NCBI GenBank assembly: GCA_024224995.1
Contig: JAAENB010000991.1
Coordinates: forward strand, 1-8,312
DNA: 8,312 nucleotides
Reading direction: 5' to 3'
From: a bacterium
GTDB taxonomy: Bacteria > Spirochaetota > UBA4802 > UBA5550
Both the position numbers and the translations under genes were made by a program. Below the pieces are notes generated by a model. The model saw only the letters and a program-made list of their open reading frames with translations. It made no database searches and was not told the origin of the DNA. Shown here piece after piece: positions 1 to 7,317 of this stretch (position 1 is its first letter; each line of letters opens with the position of its first letter).

Positions 1-14
1 ATAGATTAAAATGG

Positions 15-818
15 GTGAAAATGATGGAATTTAAGGAAAAACAGCCGCTTTATTTGCTGGCGGAGATAGCGGAGATATTGAGGGCAGAGGGGGGCTGCGC
101 GTGGGACAGGGAGCAGACTTCGAAGACTTTAAGGCCCTATTTAATAGAAGAAGCTTATGAGCTGTATGATGCCATTGAATCCGAAGATCCGGAACATATA
201 AAAGAAGAGCTGGGGGATTGTTTGTACCAGGCATATGCGCATGCCCAGATAGCAAAAGAGCAGAACCAGTTTACCATTGATGATGTGGCAATGGGGATTG
301 TGACTAAATTGATCCGGCGGCATCCCCATGTTTTTGAAGATAAAGAGGATAAAAGCGCCAGTGAAGTGAAAATTGAATGGGAAAAAATTAAAAAAACTGA
401 GAAAGCGAATCGAGAATCGATACTGGACGGAGTGCCTGCCCATTTGCCGGCATTGCTTAAGGCATACCGGGTACAGCATAAGGTTGCCGACGTCGGGTTT
501 GATTGGGAGCACATAGAAGATACGGTAGAAAAACTGGACGAAGAAGTTGGAGAACTCAAAGAGGCAATAGCGCTTAACGATAAAGAGAATATTATAGAAG
601 AGGCAGGGGATATCCTGTTTAGCATCGTCAACGTGCTGCGATTTATCAAGGTAAACCCGGAAGAGGCATTGCGCGCAACAATAGATAAATTTGTATCCCG
701 GTTTAAGTATATAGAAGAGAAGGTAGCCGCAGAGGAACAGGATATGAATGAAATGAGTCTTGAAGAGCTGGACGAACTCTGGGAAGAGGCAAAGAATGAA
801 AAAAGAACTAAACTTTGA
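15..818 (+). CDS. mazG: MazG nucleoside triphosphate pyrophosphohydrolase
   Basis: MazG hydrolyses NTPs and dNTPs to the monophosphate and pyrophosphate. In the cytoplasm it clears non-canonical nucleotides and, in E. coli, lowers ppGpp. The 267 aa length is close to E. coli MazG (about 263) and both tandem MazG domains are present. Domain 1 (about residues 14-110) has the Mg-binding pattern E45-E46-xx-E49 followed by E65-xx-D68, after the family signature GGCAWDREQT (usually CPWD, here Ala for Pro). Domain 2 (about 140-240) has E176-E177-xx-E180 and E196-xx-D199, after VGFDW. The start is uncertain: GTG at 15 opens the frame, ATG codons follow at 21 and 24, and no clear Shine-Dalgarno site is visible so near the window edge. 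The stop lies inside the next gene, suggesting a shared transcript with the LysR regulator. The family call is secure; the exact first codon is not. Confidence 0.95.
   Translation: MKMMEFKEKQPLYLLAEIAEILRAEGGCAWDREQTSKTLRPYLIEEAYELYDAIESEDPEHIKEELGDCLYQAYAHAQIAKEQNQFTIDDVAMGIVTKLIRRHPHVFEDKEDKSASEVKIEWEKIKKTEKANRESILDGVPAHLPALLKAYRVQHKVADVGFDWEHIEDTVEKLDEEVGELKEAIALNDKENIIEEAGDILFSIVNVLRFIKVNPEEALRATIDKFVSRFKYIEEKVAAEEQDMNEMSLEELDELWEEAKNEKRTKL
784..790 (+). promoter_or_regulatory. Ribosome binding site of the lysR-type gene, inside mazG
   Basis: A GAAGAGG-type purine run ends about 6 nt before the ATG at 796 and lies in the mazG coding region. It decides the start of the regulator and supports coupled translation of the two genes. 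Confidence 0.6.
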
Positions 819-1695
819 CCTGAAGCAGCTCAGATCATTTCTGGAAGTGCTGAAAGAAAACAGTTTTACCAGGGCATCGCGGAATCTGAAGATAGGGCAG
901 GCAACGATCAGTCATCACCTGGGACAGCTGGAAGAGATGCTGGGAGTGGAGCTCATAACAAGAACAAGTAAACGTTTTTTGGTAACGCCTCAGGGAAAAA
1001 TATTTGAAGCGTTCTGTGAGGAGTTGTTCGCGAACATAAATAAGCTGAAAGCGAACCTGGACGCCGGAACCTTTGGCGGGGTAACCAGGATAAGCGCCAG
1101 TACCATCCCATCTACGTATATTCTGCCTGGAGTGGCAGCGCGGCTGAAAAAAGAATATCCCGATTTCTTTTATAAAGTGGATATCTCCGACAGCCGGGAG
1201 GTTGTGGAAAAAATAAAAGAAGGCAAAACAGAGATAGGCGTAAGCGGGAAGCAGCTAAAACATCCTTCGTTGTTGTATCAGCATATTTATAGTGATGAAC
1301 TGGTTCTCATTGGGGCACCGGAGGCGCCCAGGCGCGTAAGCATTGAAGAAATACCGGGGCTGCCATTGGTCGAACGGGAAAGCGGGTCCGGAACAAAGGA
1401 TTCCTATGAAAGAATATTAAAAGAGCATGGAATTCACCCCTCGGATCTAACAATCGTTTTTGAAAGTTCAACATCAGAAGGAGTAAAAGAATCGGTAATA
1501 GCCGGGATTGGCATGGCGTTTATTTCCAGGCTGGCAATACGAAAAGAACTAAGTTTGAAAATGCTAAAAATAATTCCAATAGATGATCTCAAAATAGACC
1601 GGGATTTTTTCCTGGTAACGCAAAAGAACCGGCACCTTTCCCCACCTGCCGAAGCCTTTATCGCGGCCATTAAGTCCATAGCCGACGATTCCTGA
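796..1695 (+). CDS. LysR-family transcriptional regulator
   Basis: A 299 aa LysR-type DNA-binding regulator of full family length. Residues 8-67 form the winged helix-turn-helix (LKQLRSFLEVLKENSFTRAS, then ATISHHLGQLEEMLGVELITR), followed by a linker helix. From about residue 95 comes the periplasmic-binding-protein-like effector domain, beginning VTRISASTIPSTYILPGV. The start at 796 is chosen because GAAGAGG lies 6 nt upstream and the N-terminus then matches the family; an in-frame ATG at 760 would add 12 non-conserved residues inside mazG. The gene overlaps the end of mazG by 23 bp in another frame, so translational coupling is likely. The ASTIP segment and the effector-domain style resemble the LysR regulators associated with selenium metabolism in anaerobes and, more distantly, CysB/Cbl. 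That subfamily resemblance comes from memory, and no selenium gene is in view, so the ligand and targets are unknown. Confidence 0.92.
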   Translation: MKKELNFDLKQLRSFLEVLKENSFTRASRNLKIGQATISHHLGQLEEMLGVELITRTSKRFLVTPQGKIFEAFCEELFANINKLKANLDAGTFGGVTRISASTIPSTYILPGVAARLKKEYPDFFYKVDISDSREVVEKIKEGKTEIGVSGKQLKHPSLLYQHIYSDELVLIGAPEAPRRVSIEEIPGLPLVERESGSGTKDSYERILKEHGIHPSDLTIVFESSTSEGVKESVIAGIGMAFISRLAIRKELSLKMLKIIPIDDLKIDRDFFLVTQKNRHLSPPAEAFIAAIKSIADDS

Positions 1696-1751
1696 AGCGC
1701 AATCAGTCTCCTGCCTGCTGCACCAACGTATCGAACTAAAAATTTTTTTAT
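1696..1751. other. Convergent intergenic gap, possible weak bidirectional terminator
   Basis: This 56 bp gap separates the stop of the LysR gene from the stop of the oppositely oriented membrane protein gene. It holds an A5T7 tract at 1738-1749, then TTTAAAAG. A T7 run read on the + strand and a T5 run read on the - strand could serve as uridine tracts for both transcripts. No GC-rich stem is visible directly before either tract, so intrinsic termination here is possible but not demonstrated. Confidence 0.3.
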
Positions 1752-2684
1752 TTAAAAGAACGATTTAATTTTTTTGAGTAATTTGCTCAAAGAGGTTTTT
1801 TCCCGGAAGGGCCGCAGCAGCAGCTTTTTGAAATCGGGAGATAAAAAATCCGGGGAGAGGACTATACCTTCGATGCGGCCGGTTATGGCGGAGGGCGATA
1901 TCACCCTGTGTATATTTTCCTGCATTCGGTTGTCGCTAACAATAAAGATTTCTTTTTTTTTGAGGACCATTTTTACGGGAGTATGCTTGTTTTTTTTGTT
2001 GAACTTAATTGAGTAGGTAAACTTATTATTTGTCTCGGTGAGGATATCCTGGTCAGCGTTATTGAGCACTCCCAGGGGGAGCTGGATCTCATTAATATAA
2101 AAGATGTTTTCTTCAAATTTAACTGAATCACCTTCAATGGCCATAATTCGGGCGATCCGTGTTTCTTCCGGAGTATCCTTGTAAATAACCAGGTCACCCC
2201 TGTTGCAGCCGTTCGGAATATAGTTGAGCACAAGAACAAAGTCGCTGTGCCCGAGATAGGGAGCCGCAGGAACGCCGGTTTTCTGAATATGAAAAAAAGA
2301 GAAAATGAGAATTACCGGGCATACCAGGAGAATAATGGACAAAAAACCGAAAAGCGAATAGACCAGGGGGAAATTATATTTTTTTTCCGGAACCTCCCTG
2401 TTTTTAAAAGCAGTGATAAGGGCTTCAAAAGGAGACCAGGCCCCGAAAAAAAGGCTGAATATCCATCCAGGGGCAAAAATAAAAAGATACGAATTAATTG
2501 GTTTGATAAGTACATACAGGGGAATGAAAAGCAGTGAAAGTATCCGCAAAGCCAGGAGTATAATCCCCTTTGTTATTTCTCCATTGTATGTTTGCCCGAG
2601 GCCGGTAAAAAAGAATGACAGGATAAAGGCGATAAAAGGTTTTCGTTTCCGGAGTTTAACCGATTTAATAATTTTTTCTTTCAT
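1752..2684 (-). CDS. Membrane protein with degenerate signal peptidase I (S26)-like domain
   Basis: This 310 aa protein has two parts. Residues 15-132 carry about four hydrophobic segments (roughly 17-35, 38-60, 64-92, 106-132) and a GLGQTYNGEITKG motif. That motif is typical of small TM2/DUF5683-like membrane domains, which are sometimes fused to signal peptidases. Residues 133-275 follow the order of signal peptidase I boxes: PYLGHSDFVLV (box B region), NRGDLVIYK (box C), RIARIMAIEGD (box D) and VSDNRMQENIHR (box E). Active LepB enzymes have Ser in the SMxP motif and Lys in KRxxGxPGD; the aligned residues here appear to be P139 and A178. Peptidase activity is therefore unlikely, and a binding, chaperone or structural role is possible. 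The tail is strongly basic. It starts 8 nt after the stop of the metallo-hydrolase gene with only a weak Shine-Dalgarno site, so its translation probably depends on coupling. It is last in the ilvD transcript. The fold assignment is fairly firm; the function is unknown. Confidence 0.8.
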   Translation of the reverse strand: MKEKIIKSVKLRKRKPFIAFILSFFFTGLGQTYNGEITKGIILLALRILSLLFIPLYVLIKPINSYLFIFAPGWIFSLFFGAWSPFEALITAFKNREVPEKKYNFPLVYSLFGFLSIILLVCPVILIFSFFHIQKTGVPAAPYLGHSDFVLVLNYIPNGCNRGDLVIYKDTPEETRIARIMAIEGDSVKFEENIFYINEIQLPLGVLNNADQDILTETNNKFTYSIKFNKKNKHTPVKMVLKKKEIFIVSDNRMQENIHRVISPSAITGRIEGIVLSPDFLSPDFKKLLLRPFREKTSLSKLLKKIKSFF

Positions 2685-2692
2685 GCCCGGTT

Positions 2693-3352
2693 CTATAAAA
2701 ACGATTCAATAAATTCTTCAACTATCTCTTTTCCTTTGTAAACCCCGAAATGCCCCTCGCATAGAATGTCGGCATTAAGGGAGAGCATAAACTCCAGGGA
2801 GGTGACGTATTCTTTCCTGCTGGAACGAAGAAGGTCGTTTAGCGGCCCGTGTACATCCTGTCCAAAGAGAACCAGCAGTCCATCGGATTCGAGGGTTAAA
2901 ACCGAAGAACCGGGGGAATGACCGGGAGTGTGATAAAATTCAATGTCTATAGTACCAACCTTGAAGCGGGACTGTTTTCCCTGAACGGTTTCATCAACTT
3001 TCGTGGGTTCCATGCAGGTGCCGTACCAGGAAGCGGCAGTAACATCGGAATCGCCGGATTCAAGGAATTCGGCAGCCAGTTCATGGGCCACAACGCGGGC
3101 ACCTGTTTTTTCACGAAGTTCATTGATGCCGCCGGTATGGTCGTAATGGCAGTGGGTAATAAAAATATATTTAATATCCTCAAGGTTTACGGCAGCAGCG
3201 TGAATGTTGTCAATGACCGGATTGATCCCTTTGCCGGTGCCGGCGTCAACGAGAGCGGCTTCGGAGCCGGATTTAATTAAATAAATAGAAGCATCGGAAG
3301 GGGCCGATTCCCGGGAACCGCCAACCTGGAATACGTTTGATGTTATTTGCAT
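2693..3352 (-). CDS. Metallo-beta-lactamase-fold hydrolase
   Basis: A 219 aa soluble MBL-fold protein of the size of glyoxalase II-like or lactonase-like hydrolases. All metal-ligand motifs are present: H67-x-H69-x-D71-H72 (THCHYDHTGG), H145 in HTPGHSPGS, D166 in GQDVHG and H201 in EGHFG. A two-metal (zinc or iron) hydrolytic centre is therefore expected to be intact. The N-terminus (ASIYLIKSGSEAALVDAGTG) is the usual first strand pair of the fold. The ATG at 3352 is preceded on the minus strand by GAGAGGAAGC, a good ribosome binding site. It begins 17 bp after the chemoreceptor stop and ends 8 bp before the signal peptidase-like gene. The substrate cannot be read from the sequence: hydroxyacylglutathione, lactone and other ester substrates are all possible, and the motifs do not mark it as an antibiotic beta-lactamase. 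Confidence 0.92.
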   Translation of the reverse strand: MQITSNVFQVGGSRESAPSDASIYLIKSGSEAALVDAGTGKGINPVIDNIHAAAVNLEDIKYIFITHCHYDHTGGINELREKTGARVVAHELAAEFLESGDSDVTAASWYGTCMEPTKVDETVQGKQSRFKVGTIDIEFYHTPGHSPGSSVLTLESDGLLVLFGQDVHGPLNDLLRSSRKEYVTSLEFMLSLNADILCEGHFGVYKGKEIVEEFIESFL

Positions 3353-3369
3353 AGCTTCCTCTCTTATTA

Positions 3370-5289
3370 TTACCGTTCCAGAATTTTAAACATGGAAATA
3401 AGCTCCGAAAGTTCCGCGGAAATACTGCCCATCGTTTTAGACAGGTTGTCCAGCTCAATTGAATTCCGGGAGTAGTCGTCGCTTAAGGATTGGGCCTGGG
3501 TAATACTCGATTCCATATGTGCCGCGCTGGAAACCTGTTCATTTGACTGGGCAAAAATGTTTTTTGCCATGTCCGTGAGTTTCATGATCGATTGAGTGAT
3601 CTCTTCGGTGCCTTCGGCCTGTTTGTCGGTCTCTTCCGATATTTTGTCGATCTTGGAAACAATATGGTATACATTATACGTAAAGAACGTGAGAAGGGTT
3701 TTTATTTCGTTAACACTGGCGACCCCCTCTTCAATGTTCGTGCTTGTTTCCGCAACCAGGGTTTCAATTTGTTTTACTTCTTCACTGGAGCGGTCGGCAA
3801 GTTTGGAAACTTCATCGGCAACAACAGCAAAGCCTTTTCCGTGCTCACCGGCCCGGGCAGCTTCAATTGAAGCATTGAGCGCCAGGAGATTTGTTTGGTC
3901 CGATATTTCGTTTATGACAGAGGTGACATCCCTGATCCGTTCAGCGCTGTGCTGGATTTTTTCCATATCTTTAACCATCGTTCCCAGCCGTTTTTCACCG
4001 TCCTGAACCCGCTGTGACAGGGTTTCGCCATCTTCCCGCACGCTGCTGACCCTGTTCCCAATGCCGTGAATGGAGTCAACAAATTGTTCCAGGGTGGAAA
4101 ACACCCCGGTAGTATGCGTAGAAGCGTCATTGACGCTTGTTCGAACAACTTCGGCCGACGCCGTAAGTTTGGCAGTATCGTCACCGGCAACAGTCATTGC
4201 TTCTTTCTGGACCGAGGCACCCTCTCCCACGCTTTCCGAGATAACGCTTAAAAACCGGGAAAGATCGTTGGTTTTATTTATTGCCGTCATAAGCTGAATA
4301 ACGATTCGTTCCAGGTTTTTAATAAGATCGATTATTTCATAGAGTACTTCCCGGATCTCGTCCCTGGTGTCAATGACAACCCGCCTGGTAAGATCGCCCT
4401 GGGCAACAAACTGTAGTGTTGTAATGGCGTCTTTTAAGGGCCGGACGGAATTGGATGCTGAGAAATATATAACAAATATGGAAAAGAGGGTGGCAGTAGA
4501 CAACACCAGCACCAGCCGTTTTACAATTCCGGGAAGGAGGTCAGGGGTAATTGTTTTGCCGCCGCTATCTATTATACCGTTAAGCTCCTGGTAAAAATAC
4601 ATACTAATCACCGTAATGGTGAGAACAAAAAGGGGCATCAGGAGAACCATCATCCGTTTCCTGGTGGATATGCGGATTATTCGTTTGTCCAGGATAAGGC
4701 TTCTTGAAATTTTCCACACGGAAAGATTCATCCGGTAAATGAAGTGCACAAAGGCCCGGTCCGCAGTGAGATAGGCGACAACACCCGAAACAAAGCCCGC
4801 GAAAATGATAATTATAACGGAGTTGATTAACTGGTATATGGTTTTGGGCTCGTTTATCCAGAAGATAATAACCAGGCCCGTAAGAAGCGCACCAACTGAA
4901 AAGCGGCAGAGCATAAATATCCCATGAAGAGGCGGGATGTTGTGCGCCCGGACATAGGCTTTTCGAAAAAGGCTATCATCATAAATATTTTTTTTGTATT
5001 GTTTTAAAAACTTGCTAATAGGATGAAAAAGGATCTCGTTTGTGGGCAGAGAGAGAGAGGTCGCGACTCCGGTAACCCAGACCGCGTGCTTCAGGATTAC
5101 TCCTGCCTGCTCAGAGTTAAATCCCGCGAAATAAGCGATCATAAAAGCGGCAAAGGAAGCACCGGCTAAGGCCCCGATCAGTTCCGTAAGCAGGAACCGG
5201 AGCTTGATGTTCCAGTTTAGCCGGTCACTATTGACAAAATAATTTTCATCGGAACCGGGGGCCGGTTTTTGTTCAGTGGTACTTTCCAT
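3370..5289 (-). CDS. Methyl-accepting chemotaxis protein, six-TM, no periplasmic domain
   Basis: A 639 aa chemoreceptor that would signal to CheA/CheW in response to a stimulus. A short cytoplasmic N-terminus is followed by about six hydrophobic segments (roughly residues 31-53, 65-85, 121-144, 151-175, 213-233 and 256-277) with only short loops, so there is no periplasmic ligand domain. Sensing is probably within the membrane or cytoplasmic. A HAMP domain follows at about 278-330 ([20 protein letters not shown]). The long signalling hairpin has the highly conserved tip [19 protein letters not shown] at 464-482, then [17 protein letters not shown]. An unusual aromatic stretch, [10 protein letters not shown], lies at 535-544 in the descending helix. 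There is no C-terminal CheR/CheB tether pentapeptide. The ATG at 5289 is chosen because AAGGAG, overlapping the ilvD stop, sits 9 nt upstream. The frame stays open to 5466 inside ilvD, but that extension is out-of-frame ilvD coding. It follows ilvD by 13 bp, so it is probably co-transcribed. Confidence 0.93.
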   Translation of the reverse strand: MESTTEQKPAPGSDENYFVNSDRLNWNIKLRFLLTELIGALAGASFAAFMIAYFAGFNSEQAGVILKHAVWVTGVATSLSLPTNEILFHPISKFLKQYKKNIYDDSLFRKAYVRAHNIPPLHGIFMLCRFSVGALLTGLVIIFWINEPKTIYQLINSVIIIIFAGFVSGVVAYLTADRAFVHFIYRMNLSVWKISRSLILDKRIIRISTRKRMMVLLMPLFVLTITVISMYFYQELNGIIDSGGKTITPDLLPGIVKRLVLVLSTATLFSIFVIYFSASNSVRPLKDAITTLQFVAQGDLTRRVVIDTRDEIREVLYEIIDLIKNLERIVIQLMTAINKTNDLSRFLSVISESVGEGASVQKEAMTVAGDDTAKLTASAEVVRTSVNDASTHTTGVFSTLEQFVDSIHGIGNRVSSVREDGETLSQRVQDGEKRLGTMVKDMEKIQHSAERIRDVTSVINEISDQTNLLALNASIEAARAGEHGKGFAVVADEVSKLADRSSEEVKQIETLVAETSTNIEEGVASVNEIKTLLTFFTYNVYHIVSKIDKISEETDKQAEGTEEITQSIMKLTDMAKNIFAQSNEQVSSAAHMESSITQAQSLSDDYSRNSIELDNLSKTMGSISAELSELISMFKILER

Positions 5290-5298
5290 GGAAACAGT

Positions 5299-5304
5299 CT
5301 CCTT
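5299..5304 (-). promoter_or_regulatory. Ribosome binding site of the chemoreceptor, overlapping the ilvD stop
   Basis: On the minus strand the ilvD stop TAA (5305-5303) runs directly into AAGGAG (5304-5299), 9 nt before the ATG at 5289. This fixes the chemoreceptor start and would let ribosomes finishing ilvD reinitiate. An upstream in-frame ATG at 5313 lies in the last ilvD codons and has no comparable site. Confidence 0.75.
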
Positions 5305-7144
5305 ACTCTTCATCGGGCAGCACTCGAACTGCTCCTTTGTCGGCAGAGGCGGCAAGCAGGGCATAGGTTTTGAGAGCCCGTGAAACCTCCCTGTTTCTGC
5401 CTTCGGGAGTAAATGCCTTATTTTTTTTTGCCAGTTCTTTTTCCCGGCGAGCCGCAAGCTCTTCATCGGAAACCTTAACGGTAATTGACCGGGCCGGAAT
5501 ATCTATTTCAATACTGTCGCCGTCTTCAATGAGCCCGATGTTTCCGCCTGAAGCGGCTTCAGGAGAAACATGCCCAATGGAAAGACCGGCCGTACCACCG
5601 GAGAACCTGCCGTCCGTAATAAGAGCGCATTCCTTGCCCAGGTGCATTGACTTGATATAGGATGTGGGGTAGAGCATTTCCTGCATGCCGGGACCGCCTT
5701 TGGGGCCTTCGTACCGGATAACAACAACATCACCGGCTTTAATGGCGCCGCCAAGAATGGCTTCACAGGCCGAATCCTGGGAAAAGAAAACCCGGGCCGG
5801 ACCGGTGAATTTAAAAATATCGGGATCAACACCGGCGGTTTTTACAATGCAGCCGTTAGCCGCGATGTTCCCGGAGAGAACAGCCAGGCCGCCTTCGATA
5901 TTATAGCAATGAGCCATATCCCTGATGCAGCCCTTTTCCCTGTCTTTGTCCGGTTCTTTGTATCGCGCTTCCTGGGAACCCATAACAAGGTTCCGCCCGG
6001 TTAAGCCGGGAGCACTGCTGTATATGTCAATGGCTTCGGAAGAGACCGAATCACGCATAATATCGTATTTATCAAGAGCTTCACCGAGAGAAGGCATATC
6101 GACCCGTTTGGCTTTTTTTTCGATAAGATCTGCCCGGTCCAGTTCTCCCAGTATGGAAAGGATGCCGCCTGCCCGGTTTACGTCTTCAACATGATAATGA
6201 GAACTGGGAGCAACCTTGCAAAGGTTGGGAACTTTTCGTGAAAGCTCGTCAATATCGTTCATGGTAAAATCAACACCGGCTTCACTGGCAATGGCAAGCA
6301 GGTGGAGAACGGTATTGGTGGACCCGCCCATGGCAATGTCCAGGGCCATGGAATTCATAAAAGCGTCTTTCGTGGCAATGGACCTGGGCAGCACCGAATC
6401 ATCACCTGAATCATAATAGATCTTTGCCATTTCAACAATACGGGCAGCAGCCTTTTCAAAGAGTTTTTTCCTGTTTTTGTGGGTAGCCACAATAGTACCG
6501 TTACCCGGCAGGGCCAGGCCCAGGGCTTCGTTAAGGCAGTTCATGGAGTTGGCGGTAAACATACCGGAGCAGGAACCGCAGGTAGGGCAGCAGTTCCGTT
6601 CTATTTTGTCGATATCGGCATCGGGGACCGAGCTGTCTGCAGCCATAACCATGGCATCAATAAGGTCATATTTCTTGTCATCAATGACACCGGCTTCCAT
6701 AGGGCCGCCGGAAACGAATATCGCGGGAATGTTCAGGCGCATGGAAGCCATGAGCATGCCGGGAGTAATTTTATCGCAATTGCTGATGCAGATCATGGCA
6801 TCGACCTTATGGGCGTTGCACATGTATTCAACACTGTCGGCGATTAATTCTCTAGAGGGAAGAGAGTAGAGCATACCGTCGTGGCCCATGGCAATGCCGT
6901 CGTCAATAGCAATGGTGTTGAACTCAGCCGCGAAACAGCCTTCTTTTTCTATAAGCGTTTTAACCTGCTGGCCAATTTCATGGAGATGGACATGCCCCGG
7001 CACCAGCTGGGTAAATGAGTTTACTATGGCAATAATCGGTTTCCCGAATTGTTCTTCTTTCATTCCGTTCGCGCGCCAGAGACTTCTGGCACCGGCCATT
7101 TTTCGACCTTCAGTACTAGCAGCACTTTTTAGAGGTATTGACAT
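5303..7144 (-). CDS. ilvD: Dihydroxyacid dehydratase
   Basis: IlvD dehydrates 2,3-dihydroxy-isovalerate and 2,3-dihydroxy-3-methylvalerate to the 2-keto acids that lead to valine, leucine and isoleucine. It is a cytoplasmic Fe-S enzyme. The 613 aa length matches the long E. coli-type form (616 aa). Visible landmarks are [12 protein letters not shown] (C123, with K125 near the Mg site), [20 protein letters not shown] (cysteines 185-192) and [20 protein letters not shown] with the Ser proposed as catalytic base. The position that holds the first cluster Cys (PCN) in [2Fe-2S] family members reads VPGH, as in E. coli IlvD, so an oxygen-sensitive [4Fe-4S]-type cluster is expected. The ATG at 7144 follows a strong AAGGAGGA site. 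It is first in a four-gene minus-strand run and divergent from the Fic-like gene. No ilvC, ilvB or leu genes are adjacent and no attenuator leader is seen. Confidence 0.98.
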   Translation of the reverse strand: MSIPLKSAASTEGRKMAGARSLWRANGMKEEQFGKPIIAIVNSFTQLVPGHVHLHEIGQQVKTLIEKEGCFAAEFNTIAIDDGIAMGHDGMLYSLPSRELIADSVEYMCNAHKVDAMICISNCDKITPGMLMASMRLNIPAIFVSGGPMEAGVIDDKKYDLIDAMVMAADSSVPDADIDKIERNCCPTCGSCSGMFTANSMNCLNEALGLALPGNGTIVATHKNRKKLFEKAAARIVEMAKIYYDSGDDSVLPRSIATKDAFMNSMALDIAMGGSTNTVLHLLAIASEAGVDFTMNDIDELSRKVPNLCKVAPSSHYHVEDVNRAGGILSILGELDRADLIEKKAKRVDMPSLGEALDKYDIMRDSVSSEAIDIYSSAPGLTGRNLVMGSQEARYKEPDKDREKGCIRDMAHCYNIEGGLAVLSGNIAANGCIVKTAGVDPDIFKFTGPARVFFSQDSACEAILGGAIKAGDVVVIRYEGPKGGPGMQEMLYPTSYIKSMHLGKECALITDGRFSGGTAGLSIGHVSPEAASGGNIGLIEDGDSIEIDIPARSITVKVSDEELAARREKELAKKNKAFTPEGRNREVSRALKTYALLAASADKGAVRVLPDEE

Positions 7145-7150
7145 GGCTTG

Positions 7151-7158
7151 TCCTCCTT
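7151..7158 (-). promoter_or_regulatory. Strong ribosome binding site of ilvD
   Basis: On the minus strand AAGGAGGA lies 6 nt before the ATG at 7144. It is a near-perfect Shine-Dalgarno sequence and fixes the ilvD start. Confidence 0.85.
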
Positions 7159-7174
7159 GTTTTTGCGGTGTTGT

Positions 7175-7203
7175 TACCTTAATTGGCAGGTTAATGATGT
7201 CAA
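7175..7203 (-). promoter_or_regulatory. Candidate ilvD promoter (weak)
   Basis: On the minus strand a perfect TTGACA (7203-7198) is the best -35 candidate before ilvD. The hexamer 16 bp further on (TAAGGT, 7181-7176) matches the -10 consensus poorly at three of six positions. If this promoter is real it may need an activator. No leader peptide, T-box or riboswitch fold is recognisable in the short leader. Confidence 0.3.
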
Positions 7204-7226
7204 GTTGAATATTTATTGATTAAGCG

Positions 7227-7249
7227 CATTTTATTTGACAAATAAAATG
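7227..7249. repeat. 23 bp perfect palindrome, candidate operator
   Basis: Two 11 bp arms, CATTTTATTTG at 7227-7237 and CAAATAAAATG at 7239-7249, are exact reverse complements around a single A at 7238. The one-base centre cannot form a hairpin loop, so this looks like a dimeric protein-binding site and not a terminator. It sits upstream of the Fic-like gene's -35 element and about 80-105 bp upstream of the ilvD start, so it could affect either gene. The regulator is unknown. Confidence 0.65.
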
Positions 7250-7278
7250 ACAAATTATTTGACAATTAAAATGACATT
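7231..7278 (+). repeat. Tandem 24 bp repeat built of four 12 bp TGACA units
   Basis: Two adjacent 24 bp units (7231-7254 and 7255-7278) agree at 21 of 24 positions. Each contains two TGACA cores, so TGACA begins at 7236, 7248, 7260 and 7272, exactly 12 bp apart. Each core lies in a small dyad of ATTTG or AAATG, then A, then CAAAT, CAATT or CATTT. The third core overlaps the -35 hexamer of the Fic-like gene's promoter. The regular spacing suggests cooperative binding of several dimers, most simply a repressor. Confidence 0.75.
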
Positions 7279-7288
7279 TGCTTATACT
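7259..7288 (+). promoter_or_regulatory. Sigma-70 type promoter of the Fic-like gene
   Basis: TTGACA at 7259-7264 is a perfect -35. TATACT at 7283-7288 is a -10 with one mismatch, and the spacer is 18 bp. Transcription would start near 7295, leaving a leader of roughly 20-25 nt with AGGA at 7305-7308 before the ATG at 7318. The -35 is part of the 12 bp TGACA array, so a protein bound there would block RNA polymerase. Confidence 0.7.
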
Positions 7289-7317
7289 AAATAAAAAACA
7301 AAACAGGATACGAATAG

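Noticed and set aside
760..795. Upstream ATG for the LysR-type gene
   Set aside because: The added 12 residues are mazG sequence read in another frame, and the ribosome site fits the ATG at 796.
1773..1800. Hairpin TTTGAG/CTCAAA followed by a T run on the + strand, as a terminator of the LysR transcript
   Set aside because: The stem is only 6 bp and AT-rich, lies inside the opposing coding region, and is separated from the T run by GAGG. It is too weak to annotate.
3592..4006. Plus-strand open frames opposite the chemoreceptor gene
   Set aside because: They lie antisense to the conserved signalling hairpin. Their low-complexity composition reflects the repeated heptad codons of the real gene.
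5290..5466. Upstream extension of the chemoreceptor reading frame to 5466
   Set aside because: This stretch is the end of ilvD in another frame. The extra residues do not resemble a chemoreceptor N-terminus, and a clear AAGGAG site precedes the ATG at 5289.
6477..6869. Plus-strand open frames of over 100 codons opposite ilvD
   Set aside because: They are antisense shadows of a strongly conserved enzyme gene, with no recognisable protein motif and no ribosome site of note.
7145..7226. Attenuator, T-box or riboswitch before ilvD
   Set aside because: The leader is short, and no run of Ile, Val or Leu codons, T-box sequence or terminator hairpin can be seen.
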